Shown: positions 13,535 to 22,542, numbered from the stretch's first letter. The stretch: 25,336 nucleotides of DNA from JAHCHG01 sp041745765 (GCA_041745765.1 JBGTIH010000018.1:1-25336), one strand, 5' to 3'. Made by a program: numbers and translations. The notes: generated by a model from the sequence alone, not told the origin.

Positions 13535-15535
13535 TTATTTATCATTTGAATTGGGAACTAAGCCGAAATTAAATGCCGTCGTTCGGCGGATATTTTTCCG
13601 TATCAGATTCGCCCCTTCGCTAACGCTGACGTTGTTTGCCGAAAGCGTCGTTCCGGTAGCGCGTTGGAATTCGGAGATTGCTTTGTTTAAATCAGTCTGC
13701 GCCTGCAATTCGCGCCCGCGGGCATTGATCAATTCGGTCTGACGCTGAAGAACAAGATAAAAGGTCGTCGTGCCGGAGCGAAATTGACGCTGTTCGCTGT
13801 CGTAAAGTTGCTCGGCGGATTGGCGCGTTGCCAATGCGGAAGCCAGACGCGCTTCGGCGGAACGCAGAGCTTGCAAAGAATTGCGAACTTCGGCTTCGAT
13901 AATTTGTTCGACCTGCGCTCTCTGATTTCCGATGCGGTCGGATTGCACCAGAGTTCGTCCGAGATTGGCTTTAGCGACTCGGTTTCCCCACGGCAGAGTA
14001 ATCTGCAAGCCGACCTGATAGGTCGGAAAATCCTGCGCGATTAAATTTCCGAGCGAACTGAAATAACCGCCGACAAGATTCGGGGGAACATTGCTGGTCG
14101 GCGGAGGTGTCGGCGGCAAAGGTTCGAGTCCGGCAATGACAGAAAGCTGATTGACTCTATCATTCAGAGCCGAACTGGTCGTGCCGGTCGCGCGCTGCCG
14201 TTCCGTTCCCGCCAAACCTTGCATCGTATATGTTCCAACCAGATCAATCTGCGGTTTTGTCTGATCGCGAAAAAACCGTTCTTCAATTTTATTGATTTCG
14301 GCATTTGTCTGAAGTTGTGCAATTTCAGGGCGATTTCTCAGGGCTTCGGCTGTTGCCAATTCCAGACCGACGCGCGGGGCTTCGAGTGAAACCTCGGAAA
14401 CCGGTGTAATCGGTCGTGTCCATTCGATAGCCGTCCGGTCGGGAAGCATCAATGTTTTCAGATTATTTTCCGCCCGCGTAACATCTTCTTGCGCCGTATA
14501 GACATTTTGCTCGAAGGTCGTAATCTGCGAATTGGCGGCGATAATGTCAATCGGCGCAAGCGCACCTCTGGCAACCAATCTCTGATTGCTTTCAAGCTGC
14601 AAACGCGCTTGTTTAACAGCATCAATCTGCACCTGCAAATTTCTGAGAGCATAAGCCAAATCCCAGTAAGCGCGTTCGACCTGCGCGATTGTTTCAATGG
14701 CGCGTTGGCGAAATTGCGAATCGGTCAGGCTCAGGTTTTTCTTGGCTATTTCGATCAGTCGGCGGTTATTGTCGAAACGTCTGCCGCGAATCAGCGGCTG
14801 AATATATTGAAAGGTCAAAGCCGTCGGATATTGCGGATTAAGCGTAGCGTTCGTATTACTCGTCGTTGTCCGCGAAGACGTAAAGTCAGCCGAATAAAAC
14901 CCTCCCGAATACGGCGAAAATCCGCTGACTCCGGCAGTCCCGAAAAATCTTCTCAGCGTAACCGAACCGTTGGTTGCGCCGCCGATGGTCGAAGCCGTCG
15001 GGTTGGTCGCGCTTTCGTAAAAGCTCTGCGAAGCCAGAACCGGATCATAAACGCCCTGCGCCGCCCGCAGGTTAAATTCGGCAATCTGCACATCATTGCG
15101 GGTCGCGTCAATATCATTACTATTTTGCAAAGCCATCTCGATGGCTTGTTCAAGCGTCATCGGTAATTGATTGGAATTGTCAACGCCGACGCGCTCGGCA
15201 CTCGGCAGAGGGCGCGCCGGAGCTTGGAAATCCGGTGCAACTGGCGGCGGATCGTCGGGCAAAACTGCCGGAGCGATGCCGCCCGAAGTTCCGACATCCT
15301 GCGTCGGCGACGGCGGAATAACCGTCGCCGGATTCGGAATCTGTCTGCTCGGCGTAACATCCGGCGGTGTTTGCGGCTGTGCGGGTTGACTCGGCTGTGT
15401 CGGCGGTTGCGGTTGCAACTGATCAGTCGGCGGATTTGCCGGAGGAGTCGCTTGCGGAGTTTGTGCCGATGCCGCAAAAAATGAAACAAAAATCACTAAA
15501 ATAATTGAAGAAATATGCTTCAATAAATTAGTCAT
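13535..15535 (-). CDS. TolC-family outer-membrane efflux channel
   Basis: A 666-residue protein from the ATG at 15535. I chose this start because MTNLLKHISSIILVIFVSFF with cleavage at ASA|Q is a good signal peptide. The longer reading from 15628 puts 31 odd residues before it and overlaps the pump gene. After the signal peptide comes an unusual Pro/Gln-rich stretch of about 80 residues (many PP, QP, TP). Two outer-membrane efflux repeats follow, beginning at LEQAIEMALQNSNDI and with the long AQVERAYWDLAYALRNLQVQ and SAEARLASALATRQSAEQLY helices that form the periplasmic tunnel. It is the last gene of the RND operon, 49 bases after the pump. The trimeric channel exports substrate across the outer membrane. 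The cargo is unknown. Confidence 0.88.
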   Translation of the reverse strand: MTNLLKHISSIILVIFVSFFAASAQTPQATPPANPPTDQLQPQPPTQPSQPAQPQTPPDVTPSRQIPNPATVIPPSPTQDVGTSGGIAPAVLPDDPPPVAPDFQAPARPLPSAERVGVDNSNQLPMTLEQAIEMALQNSNDIDATRNDVQIAEFNLRAAQGVYDPVLASQSFYESATNPTASTIGGATNGSVTLRRFFGTAGVSGFSPYSGGFYSADFTSSRTTTSNTNATLNPQYPTALTFQYIQPLIRGRRFDNNRRLIEIAKKNLSLTDSQFRQRAIETIAQVERAYWDLAYALRNLQVQIDAVKQARLQLESNQRLVARGALAPIDIIAANSQITTFEQNVYTAQEDVTRAENNLKTLMLPDRTAIEWTRPITPVSEVSLEAPRVGLELATAEALRNRPEIAQLQTNAEINKIEERFFRDQTKPQIDLVGTYTMQGLAGTERQRATGTTSSALNDRVNQLSVIAGLEPLPPTPPPTSNVPPNLVGGYFSSLGNLIAQDFPTYQVGLQITLPWGNRVAKANLGRTLVQSDRIGNQRAQVEQIIEAEVRNSLQALRSAEARLASALATRQSAEQLYDSEQRQFRSGTTTFYLVLQRQTELINARGRELQAQTDLNKAISEFQRATGTTLSANNVSVSEGANLIRKNIRRTTAFNFGLVPNSNDK

Positions 15536-15584
15536 AAAAGCTGACTTTTTATTAAGTTTATGAACAGTTTTACAACGGTTACTG

Positions 15585-18500
15585 TTAATTTCTTCCGGTC
15601 GGTTCGACATAACTCTCACTACTACCACCTAAATTTGTTTCTTCAATCTCTTCTTCTTCCGGTTCGGGCTTTCTAAAATTTCCTGTAATACGTTGAAATG
15701 CGGGACGCAAAGTGCTTTGTTTGAATCGGTCAAACCGGTTTGAAAATCCGCGAAAGATGGATGATTCCTGAGCATCATCAAACAGCGAATAGAAAACGGG
15801 AACTGCCAGAAGCGTCAAAAGCAGACACATACTTTGTCCGCCGACGATCAAAATTCCGATTGAACGATTGGTCGCCGCGCCCGCGCCGCTTCCGAGAGTC
15901 AGCGGAATCATTCCGGCGACCAGAGCGAGCGTCGTCATCAAAATCGGACGCAGACGGTCGCGGTTTGCCTGAATGATCGCATCGTAACGGTTCATTCCTT
16001 TGGCGCGCAAACCGTTTGTATGATCAATTTGCAGAATCGCATTTTTCTTCACAACCCCGAATAAAAGCAAGATGCCGAGCGCGGAGAAAATATTCAGCGC
16101 CTGTCCGGCAATCAAGGTTGAAAGCAAAGCAAACGGGATGGCAAGCGGCAATGTCAGCAAAATAGTAATCGGATGAATAAACGACTCGAACTGTGCCGCC
16201 AAGACCAGATACATAAAGACGAACGAAAGCAGAAATGCCAGCATAAACGAATCGTAGGCGCGTTCGAGTTCTCTCGATTGTCCGGTTACGCCGGTTGAAT
16301 ATTCTTCCGGCATATTAAGGGATGCGGCGTGTCTCTGCAAAACTCTGAGCGCGTCCGATTCCGAAGCATTAGGCGGCAAACTGGCGGAAACTGTAACCTG
16401 TCGTTGGCGATTCAGACGGCTGATCGAAGCCGGACTTACGCCCTCTTCGATTTTCACAAGTTTTTCAAGACCGACCGTTCCGCCATTGGTTGATGTCACT
16501 GTAAAGAACTGCAAATTATCGCGGCTTCGGCGAAATGCTTCTTCTGCCTGAACGACGACATCATATTGATTCGAGCCTTCGCTGAAAACCGAAACCCGCT
16601 GTCCGGCGGAAAGAATATTTAATGCCTGTGCCACATCGCCGGAACGCACACCTAAATCGGCGGCTTTAGCGCGGTCAATGCTTACTTGAATTTCAGGATT
16701 TCCAAGTTCGAGCGAGCGGTCGGCATCGCGGAAAGTGTCGTCTGATCTTAATTTTTCAACCAATTGATTGGAGTATTGATCTAATTTATCAATATCCGGT
16801 CCGGCGATATAAAAACCCACTCCCGAACCGCCGCGTCCCAATCCGAGACTCTGCCCGATAGATGACGAACTCGAAACATTTATCCGGTAATCCTTCGATT
16901 GATATTTTTTAACCAATTGCCGGGTGCGTCCGATCAATTCGGCTTGCGAAAATTGCCGCTCTTTCACCGGAGCTAAACTGACGTTAATCGAACCCGTATT
17001 AGCCGAACCGCCGAAACCGGCGGCAAGCACAAGTGTATCTCTCACGCCCGGAATTTCGGCGCGAATATCGCGTCCGATGCGGTCTAAAATTGACTGCGTT
17101 GCGGAAAGACTCGTTCCCTGCGGACCGCGCAGAGAAACCTGAAACGCCGATTCGTCTTCGTCCGGCAGAAAAGCCATTCCGACCAGATTGAAAAGCGGAT
17201 AGATCGAAGCGACCGCAATCACACAAATCAAGACGACCGCCCACCGAAAGCGCATCGAAAGTTTCAGCAACCAGATATAAGTTCCGTCAATTTTGCTGTA
17301 AAACCAGGAATCTTTTGAGTGATTAGTGACTGATTCCGCAGAAACGTCGCTTACGTCTTCTTCAGCTTTTGTGCGTTTTACATCGGTATTATCGAGTATT
17401 TCAGCATCAGAGGCTTTTTTGTTTTTCTCTTTTTTCTTCGGCGGTTTGATCCAACGCGCCGCCAGCATCGGCGTTAGCGTAAATGAAACGATCAAACTGA
17501 CGGCAATCGCCGCAGCGGAAGTCAGCCCGAACGAAGACATAAATCTGCCGACGATTCCGGTCATAAACCCGACCGGAATAAATACGGCAAGCAGTGAAAG
17601 CGTCGTTGCCAAAACTGCCAGACCGATTTCGCGTGTGCCTTCAATCGCTGCCTGAACCGGATGCATTCCCTTTTCTTCGACAAAACGGTAAATATTTTCC
17701 AGCACAACGATTGCGTCATCAATGACGATTCCGACCATTAAGGTCAGAGCGAGCATCGTCATCTGATTAAGCGAATAATCGAGCGCGGCAATTGCGGCAA
17801 AAGCGGCGATAATCGAGGTCGGGATGGCAAGTGCGGCGATGATCGTCGAGCGGACATTCCACAAAAACAGAAAAACGACGACGACCGCCAAGAAACCGCC
17901 GATGATTAAATGCTCTTGGATGGCGTGGAGCGAATTTTCGATAAATTCGGACTGATCGCGAACGACGGCGATATTTACATCCGGCGGCAGATTCGGCTGA
18001 AGTTCAGCCATTCTTTTCTTAACTTCTTTGATCAAAGCGACCGTATTCGAGCCGGGCTGTTTACGAATTCCCAGCGAAACCGATTGAACGCTGTTGAGCG
18101 ATGCCGCCCGCGTCGGATCAGCTCCGCCGTCTTCAACTTTTCCAATATCTTTGATTTTAATTGGAAAACCGTTGCGCGTAGCAACTACGAGTTCGCTGAA
18201 ACCCTGAACTTCCGTAACTTTACTAAGCGTCCGTAAAGCCGTAGTTTTTGCACCTTCATTAACATTTCCGCCCGGAGATTCGATATTCTGCGAACGAATC
18301 GCATTTGAAACTTCGGTAACGGAAATATTGTAAGCACGAAGTCGGTCGGGATTGATATAAACTTTGATTTCGCGGGCGCGTCCGCCCCAGATAACTACTT
18401 CGCCGACACCATCGGCAGATTGTATGCGCTGCTGAATCTGCTTATCAACCAAATCGGTCAGTTCGACAACCGAACGCGGTGCGCTGATCGCATACATCAA

Positions 18501-18917
18501 AACCGGCTGTGAATCCGGATCGGCTTTGCGAACTTGCGGCGGTTCAGCATTTTCCGGCAAGCGATTGACGATTCCGGCAACTTTATCGCGAACTTCTTGT
18601 GTAGCAATGTCGGGGTCTTTTTCAAGATTAAAGGTCAGCGTAACATTTGAGCGTCCTTGCGAAGACGATGAACGCATTTCGTCAATTCCGGGAACAGTAT
18701 TAACCGCACCTTCGATAATATCGGTTATTTCCGATTCCATCTGTTCGGGAGCGGCACCCGTGTTTGATGTCGAAACCGAAACGGTCGGCAGATCAATTTT
18801 GGGAAAACGGTCAACGCCGAGCGTAAAAAATGAAAAACCGCCGACAACTGTTAAAAATAAAACAATTACAGTCGCAAAAACCGGACGATGGACACAAATT
18901 TCAGCTAACCATTGCAT
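15585..18917 (-). CDS. RND multidrug efflux pump, inner-membrane transporter (HAE1/AcrB-like)
   Basis: A 1110-residue proton-driven pump, full length for the family. The start is the ATG at 18917 (MQWLAEICVHRPVFATV); a TTG five codons earlier is less likely. The HRPVFATVIVLFLTVVGGF first membrane helix, two large porter domains, and TM4 GIVIDDAIVVLENIY with the paired acidic residues of the proton relay are all visible, as is a late LLFGVVKKNAILQIDH segment. A lysine-rich cytoplasmic insert (PPKKKEKNKKASDAE) follows TM6, longer than in AcrB. The C-terminus has a further acidic tail. The gene is third in the unit, after the adaptor and the inserted four-helix-bundle gene. HAE1-type pumps export hydrophobic and amphiphilic compounds. 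Confidence 0.93.
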   Translation of the reverse strand: MQWLAEICVHRPVFATVIVLFLTVVGGFSFFTLGVDRFPKIDLPTVSVSTSNTGAAPEQMESEITDIIEGAVNTVPGIDEMRSSSSQGRSNVTLTFNLEKDPDIATQEVRDKVAGIVNRLPENAEPPQVRKADPDSQPVLMYAISAPRSVVELTDLVDKQIQQRIQSADGVGEVVIWGGRAREIKVYINPDRLRAYNISVTEVSNAIRSQNIESPGGNVNEGAKTTALRTLSKVTEVQGFSELVVATRNGFPIKIKDIGKVEDGGADPTRAASLNSVQSVSLGIRKQPGSNTVALIKEVKKRMAELQPNLPPDVNIAVVRDQSEFIENSLHAIQEHLIIGGFLAVVVVFLFLWNVRSTIIAALAIPTSIIAAFAAIAALDYSLNQMTMLALTLMVGIVIDDAIVVLENIYRFVEEKGMHPVQAAIEGTREIGLAVLATTLSLLAVFIPVGFMTGIVGRFMSSFGLTSAAAIAVSLIVSFTLTPMLAARWIKPPKKKEKNKKASDAEILDNTDVKRTKAEEDVSDVSAESVTNHSKDSWFYSKIDGTYIWLLKLSMRFRWAVVLICVIAVASIYPLFNLVGMAFLPDEDESAFQVSLRGPQGTSLSATQSILDRIGRDIRAEIPGVRDTLVLAAGFGGSANTGSINVSLAPVKERQFSQAELIGRTRQLVKKYQSKDYRINVSSSSSIGQSLGLGRGGSGVGFYIAGPDIDKLDQYSNQLVEKLRSDDTFRDADRSLELGNPEIQVSIDRAKAADLGVRSGDVAQALNILSAGQRVSVFSEGSNQYDVVVQAEEAFRRSRDNLQFFTVTSTNGGTVGLEKLVKIEEGVSPASISRLNRQRQVTVSASLPPNASESDALRVLQRHAASLNMPEEYSTGVTGQSRELERAYDSFMLAFLLSFVFMYLVLAAQFESFIHPITILLTLPLAIPFALLSTLIAGQALNIFSALGILLLFGVVKKNAILQIDHTNGLRAKGMNRYDAIIQANRDRLRPILMTTLALVAGMIPLTLGSGAGAATNRSIGILIVGGQSMCLLLTLLAVPVFYSLFDDAQESSIFRGFSNRFDRFKQSTLRPAFQRITGNFRKPEPEEEEIEETNLGGSSESYVEPTGRN

Positions 18918-18924
18918 AATTAAA

Positions 18925-19496
18925 AGTCTCAAGTCTCAGAAGTCTAAAGCCCCAAGACCAGTTGTTAATAATCAAACTTTTTAGTGAAAATTCCGAATTA
19001 TTTAAATTTTCTACCTTTTAGTTCTGATTGTTTCAAATAATTAATCAACCCGGAAATAACACGGCTGTTTTCCGAAATTTTTCTAAATACAGAATTAAAT
19101 TCATCCAGCGAAACATAATTCTGGTCGAGCGCAACATAAAGCTGTGAACGAACTTCTCCTGCCGAACCTTTTGCTATTGATAAAAAATTAATAAATTCTT
19201 TATCTCCGTCGCGCTCAAAGCCTTCGGCAATATTTGACATAATCGAAACAGAAGCACGGCAAATTTGATTGCGTAATCCGAAATCTTTTAAGAACAAATC
19301 ATTTTTACAAATTCGATAAATTTCGCTTGTTACCTCTCTTGAAATTTTCCACGCTTCCAAATCTTCAAATCTTTTTATTCCAGCCATATTTTTAGTACCT
19401 CAAGTTATCGGGTTTTCTAAAAAATAATTTATAATATCAAAAAACCGACCTGAAGCTTCAAAGACTTGGGACTTGGAACTTCTGAGACTTGGGACT
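18925..19496. mobile_element. 572-bp cassette with 34-bp inverted ends carrying a four-helix-bundle gene
   Basis: The two ends are inverted copies that match at 28 of 34 positions (18925-18958 and 19463-19496), sharing the core AAGTCTCAGAAGT. Each end is itself built of AGTCYCA-like heptads. The cassette starts two bases inside the adaptor stop codon and ends eight bases before the pump ATG, so it splits an otherwise typical adaptor-pump pair without breaking either gene. Only the four-helix-bundle gene lies within. No transposase is seen. The arrangement suggests a mobilised or passively spread unit. Confidence 0.5.
18998..19387 (-). CDS. Four-helix bundle protein (23S rRNA IVS/Avd-like family)
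   Basis: A 129-residue helical protein of the TIGR02436 four-helix-bundle family. Typical features are FEDLEAWKISREVTSEIY at the N-terminus, the GLRNQICRASVSIMSNIAEGF helix, and a KEFINFLSIAKGSAGEVRSQL helix. Relatives are encoded inside intervening sequences of 23S rRNA genes, act as Avd in diversity-generating retroelements, or stand alone with unknown function. Here there is no rRNA, reverse transcriptase or variable repeat nearby. A GAGG motif lies about ten bases before the ATG at 19387. It sits in a cassette with inverted ends between the adaptor and pump genes, so it is probably not part of the exporter. Confidence 0.88.
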   Translation of the reverse strand: MAGIKRFEDLEAWKISREVTSEIYRICKNDLFLKDFGLRNQICRASVSIMSNIAEGFERDGDKEFINFLSIAKGSAGEVRSQLYVALDQNYVSLDEFNSVFRKISENSRVISGLINYLKQSELKGRKFK

Positions 19497-20805
19497 AAAA
19501 AGAAACATTCGCGCCTTCATACAATTGGTCTAAATTGCTTGTGGCAACTGTTTCGCCGGCATCTATGCCGGATAAAATTTGATAAAATTCACTTTCCTCA
19601 GTTCCGAGCTGCACGACACGAAGTTTGGCAACCTTATCTTGTATAACAAAAATGCGGTAGCTCTGTGTTGCCTGATCGTTATAAATTGCTGATTTCGGCA
19701 CGAAAACCCCGGCACTTCCGCCTTCCCGCCCGATTTGTGCCGTCGCAAACATTCCCGAACGCAAAACGTTATCGTTATTCTCGATTGACGCTTCGACAAT
19801 TGCCGAACGCGAGGTCGGATCAATCGCCGGATTTACACCAACCACGACTCCGCTGAATCTGCGATCCCGGTAAGCATCAACCTGAATCGAAACTCCGCGT
19901 CCGAGTGAAACTTGCGGAACTTCCGATTCCGGAATTTGAATTTGAATTTTGATTGGATTCGACCGCATAAGAGTTGCCACCGGATTTGAAGATGTAACAA
20001 ATTCGCCGACCGAAACCTGCCGTTCGCTGATATAACCCGAAAACGGTGCGCGAATTACAGTATCGGCGATTTCCTGCTGCGCCGTGGCAACCTGAGTTCG
20101 TGCAACTTCGACCGCCGCCTGTGCGCTGTTGATCGCTTCATTGCTTTGACGCGCCGTGTTTATCGTTGCTTCCAGATTTTGCTTTGCCGCATTGACACGC
20201 GCCCGCGCCGTATCGCGGTTTGTGCGATATTGCTCGTAAGCGACCATCGCAATATCTCCCGTTTCGACCAGATCGCGGTAACGATTTTCATTGGCTTCGG
20301 CTTGGCGCAATTCGGCGAGAGCCTGTTCGTAATTGGCGTTTGCCGCCCGAACTTCGGGAATTGTCGAAGAATTAAAAGTACCTTTCGGCGTAAGACCGAG
20401 ACGCGCTTCGGCTTGTCTGACTGCCGATTGTGCCTGTTTGACATTGGCTTCAGCTTGCGCCAAACGAAGCCGTGCATCTTTGTCGTCAATTCGCGCGACA
20501 ACTTTTCCGCCCGGAACAAATTCGCCGACATTGACATAAACATTCGTCACCTTTCCGGCAATCTTCGGAGCGATGTTTGAGGTTTCATCGGCAACCAAAC
20601 TTCCGGTTGCCTGAATAAACGCCGGAATATCACGCGCTACGGATTGGTTTACCGTAACTGCTATAACTTGTTTATTTTCACTACTTTGATTAGCATTATC
20701 ATTGACGGCTTTAGAGGTACTGCAAGACACAGTAACTCCGATTATCAAAATAAACAGAAGCAACTGATAAAAAAATTTTTGCTTAATGTGACAGCTAAAT
20801 ATCAT
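19495..20805 (-). CDS. RND efflux periplasmic adaptor (HlyD/MFP family)
   Basis: A 436-residue membrane-fusion protein. The N-terminus is a lipoprotein-type signal (hydrophobic core to VTVSC, Cys28 as the likely lipid site), so it is anchored in the inner membrane and faces the periplasm. The lipoyl/barrel-sandwich hybrid appears twice around a helical hairpin: VGEFVPGGKVVARIDD before, IRAPFSGYISERQVSVGEFV after. The hairpin (about 110-240) has long Ala/Glu/Gln-rich helices. A beta-barrel domain follows, with VGVNPAIDPTSRSAIVEA. The adaptor links pump and channel. It is the first gene of the operon. Its TAG stop overlaps the first bases of the inserted cassette. Confidence 0.9.
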   Translation of the reverse strand: MIFSCHIKQKFFYQLLLFILIIGVTVSCSTSKAVNDNANQSSENKQVIAVTVNQSVARDIPAFIQATGSLVADETSNIAPKIAGKVTNVYVNVGEFVPGGKVVARIDDKDARLRLAQAEANVKQAQSAVRQAEARLGLTPKGTFNSSTIPEVRAANANYEQALAELRQAEANENRYRDLVETGDIAMVAYEQYRTNRDTARARVNAAKQNLEATINTARQSNEAINSAQAAVEVARTQVATAQQEIADTVIRAPFSGYISERQVSVGEFVTSSNPVATLMRSNPIKIQIQIPESEVPQVSLGRGVSIQVDAYRDRRFSGVVVGVNPAIDPTSRSAIVEASIENNDNVLRSGMFATAQIGREGGSAGVFVPKSAIYNDQATQSYRIFVIQDKVAKLRVVQLGTEESEFYQILSGIDAGETVATSNLDQLYEGANVSF

Positions 20806-21496
20806 AAAATACTTTCTCGTAATTTTTTACCCGAATGAAAATTGTATTACACTTGGATTCAGAAATAGAAAACTATGACTGTAAAGTTTTGTAAATGAAG
20901 TTGTTAAATCTAACTGCTCATTTGAAGATAAAACACCATCAAACAAGAATGAATAATGGTTTTACAAGATATCAAAAATTTCTTTAAATACCAGAATAAT
21001 AATAATTTAAGGATTTTCTTTAATTTTCCGGTATTCATTTTTTCAATTTTGCTTCGATGTCCTGAAAAATTTAAGAATTCCAGATTCCTTAGTTTTATTC
21101 AAAAATGATAATGTGAATCATGAGTAAAAATCTTTCGGTTTTCATTACTTTCAGCCTGTTTTAACAGGCTTTCGTGCGTCCGCGCACGTTTTAGCCGCAT
21201 CCATTTATGGCGCGGAACGATTTTTTTACTACCGAAAGGACGTTAAAACGCCCTTTTTGTTTATTTCTCGCCGCCGAATCGCGCATAAATAGCGCGGCTA
21301 AATGCCGCGAAGCGCGGAAAGCCCGATAAATCGGGCTGAAATTGTCTGCCGCATCAGGTATGTTATAAGTTATCTTGTACCTATTCCTAAATTATTTACA
21401 CCAAAACTTAAATTATAATTGTGTGCCTTTGTTTTTCAGATATGTTTCGATAAGATTTAGATAAATTAAATTCGATTAAATTTAAAAAATAAAATT
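20806..21496. other. Non-coding stretch between the RND operon and the rhodanese gene
   Basis: No gene of convincing length or codon use is seen here. Bases 20806-21148 are AT-rich and should hold the promoter of the efflux operon, but no clear -35/-10 pair could be fixed. Bases 21149-21341 are a palindromic repeat, described separately. Bases 21342-21496 are AT-rich and should hold the rhodanese promoter. Confidence 0.6.
21149..21341. repeat. 193-bp palindrome-rich extragenic element
   Basis: Its ends are TTTCAGCC and GGCTGAAA (8-bp inverted repeat). Inside are AGCCTGTTTTAACAGGCT (21153-21170, identical to 7798-7815), the hairpin CGTGCG/CGCACG (21173-21188), a CCGCGAAGCGCGG hairpin, and AGCCCGAT-AA-ATCGGGCT (21320-21337). 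It has no reading frame. It looks like a REP/MITE-type unit that recurs in this genome. Confidence 0.65.
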
Positions 21497-21817
21497 ATGC
21501 AGGAAATTACCGTAAAAGAATTAAAAGAAAAAATGGACGCGGGCGAAGATATTCAATTAATTGATGTTCGCCAGCCGAATGAATACGAATTTGCCAAAAT
21601 CGAGGGCGCGAAATTGATTCCGCTTGCCGAAGTTTTAAAGCGAATGGACGAAATTGACGAAACAAAAGAAACCATCGTCCAATGCCACGCCGGAGGCAGA
21701 AGTGCGCGGGCGATTATGGCTCTTGAACAAGCCGGTTTCACAGGCGAATTAAAAAATTTACGCGGCGGAATTACCGCTTGGTCGGAAGAAATTGATGCCT
21801 CAGTTCCGAAGTATTAA
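21497..21817 (+). CDS. Rhodanese-like sulfurtransferase
   Basis: A 106-residue single rhodanese domain. D23-V-R in LIDVRQPNEYEFAKIEGA, the active-site loop C63-H-A-G-G-R-S and the LRGGITAW end are all present, so the sulfur-carrying Cys63 is in place. Single-domain rhodaneses move persulfide sulfur in thiamine, molybdopterin or Fe-S metabolism, or detoxify cyanide and sulfite. The length is normal. No strong ribosome-binding site is seen before the ATG. Its stop and that of the convergent 2Fe-2S gene overlap in the same TTAA. Together with the 2Fe-2S and glutaredoxin genes it forms a small redox/sulfur cluster; a functional link is only suggested by position. Confidence 0.9.
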   Translation: MQEITVKELKEKMDAGEDIQLIDVRQPNEYEFAKIEGAKLIPLAEVLKRMDEIDETKETIVQCHAGGRSARAIMALEQAGFTGELKNLRGGITAWSEEIDASVPKY

Positions 21818-22179
21818 AAAATAGAATCTGTCGGGTTTGTTTTGAGTTGTGTTTTTCTTTTCGGCTGTTCCGGTTCGACTGACGCGACAGCTTTTAACAC
21901 TATTTCATTTGCCATTTTTACAATTTTCATTCCATCTTTGACTGTGGTACGGCACGATAAAACAGGTTTGTCCCGGCTTTTACTTTCAAGCCAAACCTGA
22001 CAATTGGCACAATCGCCGTTCCAGCAAAAATCGCCGAGGGAAATTGTTTCGATGGAAAGATATTGAAAACAGCGAAGAAGCGAATTGTTTTCGGGAACTT
22101 CTCTGTTTTCGTCCAAAATTTCGATTTCGACGAGTTTTTCAAAAGGTTCGAAAATGTCTTTGTAATCTTCAAGATTCAT
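21814..22179 (-). CDS. 2Fe-2S ferredoxin-like protein
   Basis: A 121-residue protein with a plant-type 2Fe-2S cysteine set: C52, C57, C60 in FCWNGDCANC and C76 in VLSCRT. The N-terminal VPENNSLLRCFQYL strand-helix is typical of the fer2 fold used in NADH dehydrogenase, succinate dehydrogenase and molybdenum hydroxylase subunits. The C-terminus is Lys/Pro/Gln-rich and probably disordered. It probably carries single electrons for an unnamed partner. One candidate partner type is a molybdopterin enzyme like that at the window start, but it is 20 kb away, so this is speculative. It converges on the rhodanese gene with a 4-base overlap. Confidence 0.82.
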   Translation of the reverse strand: MNLEDYKDIFEPFEKLVEIEILDENREVPENNSLLRCFQYLSIETISLGDFCWNGDCANCQVWLESKSRDKPVLSCRTTVKDGMKIVKMANEIVLKAVASVEPEQPKRKTQLKTNPTDSIF

Positions 22180-22303
22180 AAAGCTATCGTTTATCGGTTG
22201 TTTCGGGAATGTTGTGGATTAAGTTTATTTTCAACTTTGCAATTTTTAAACTTTCAAATACAAATTACTTTGATAAAATAACAAAAACAGGAGGATATAA
22301 ACA

Positions 22304-22525
22304 ATGGCTTTAGTAATTTATACAAAACCGGATTGTCCGTATTGCGACAAAGCGCGCGCATTTTATAACGAAAACGGTATCGAATTTACCGAATATAACG
22401 CGCAGGACGATCCGCAGAGAAAGAAAGAAATGCTCGATTATTCGGGCGGCGATCTGGTCGTGCCGTGTATTGTCGAAAACGGCGAATACATTCAATCAGG
22501 TTGGGGCGACCCGCCGCGCGGCTGA
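22304..22525 (+). CDS. Glutaredoxin-like protein (UXX-star type)
   Basis: A 73-residue thioredoxin-fold protein. VIYTKPDCPYCDKARAFY carries the C11-P-Y-C14 active site, and VVPCIVENGE has the cis-proline P54. A cysteine (C55) directly follows the cis-Pro, where classical glutaredoxins have a different residue. The C-terminal IQSGWGDPPRG and the short length fit the glutaredoxin-like UXX-star family, in which the first active-site position is Sec or Cys; here it is Cys. A strong AGGAGG at 22289-22294 lies nine bases before the ATG at 22304, so the start is secure. Probably a cytosolic thiol-disulfide oxidoreductase. A hairpin follows. Confidence 0.87.
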   Translation: MALVIYTKPDCPYCDKARAFYNENGIEFTEYNAQDDPQRKKEMLDYSGGDLVVPCIVENGEYIQSGWGDPPRG

Positions 22526-22542
22526 ACGGTGACACCTGATTA

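Noticed and set aside
15157..15489. Arg-rich frames on both strands in the TolC N-terminal region
   Set aside because: They come from the biased Pro/Gln-rich coding sequence read out of frame.
15536..15628. Longer start for the TolC-like gene overlapping the pump gene
   Set aside because: It would bury a good signal peptide 31 residues inside the protein.
18925..19496. Diversity-generating retroelement, suggested by the Avd-like four-helix bundle
   Set aside because: There is no reverse transcriptase, template repeat or variable repeat in the window.
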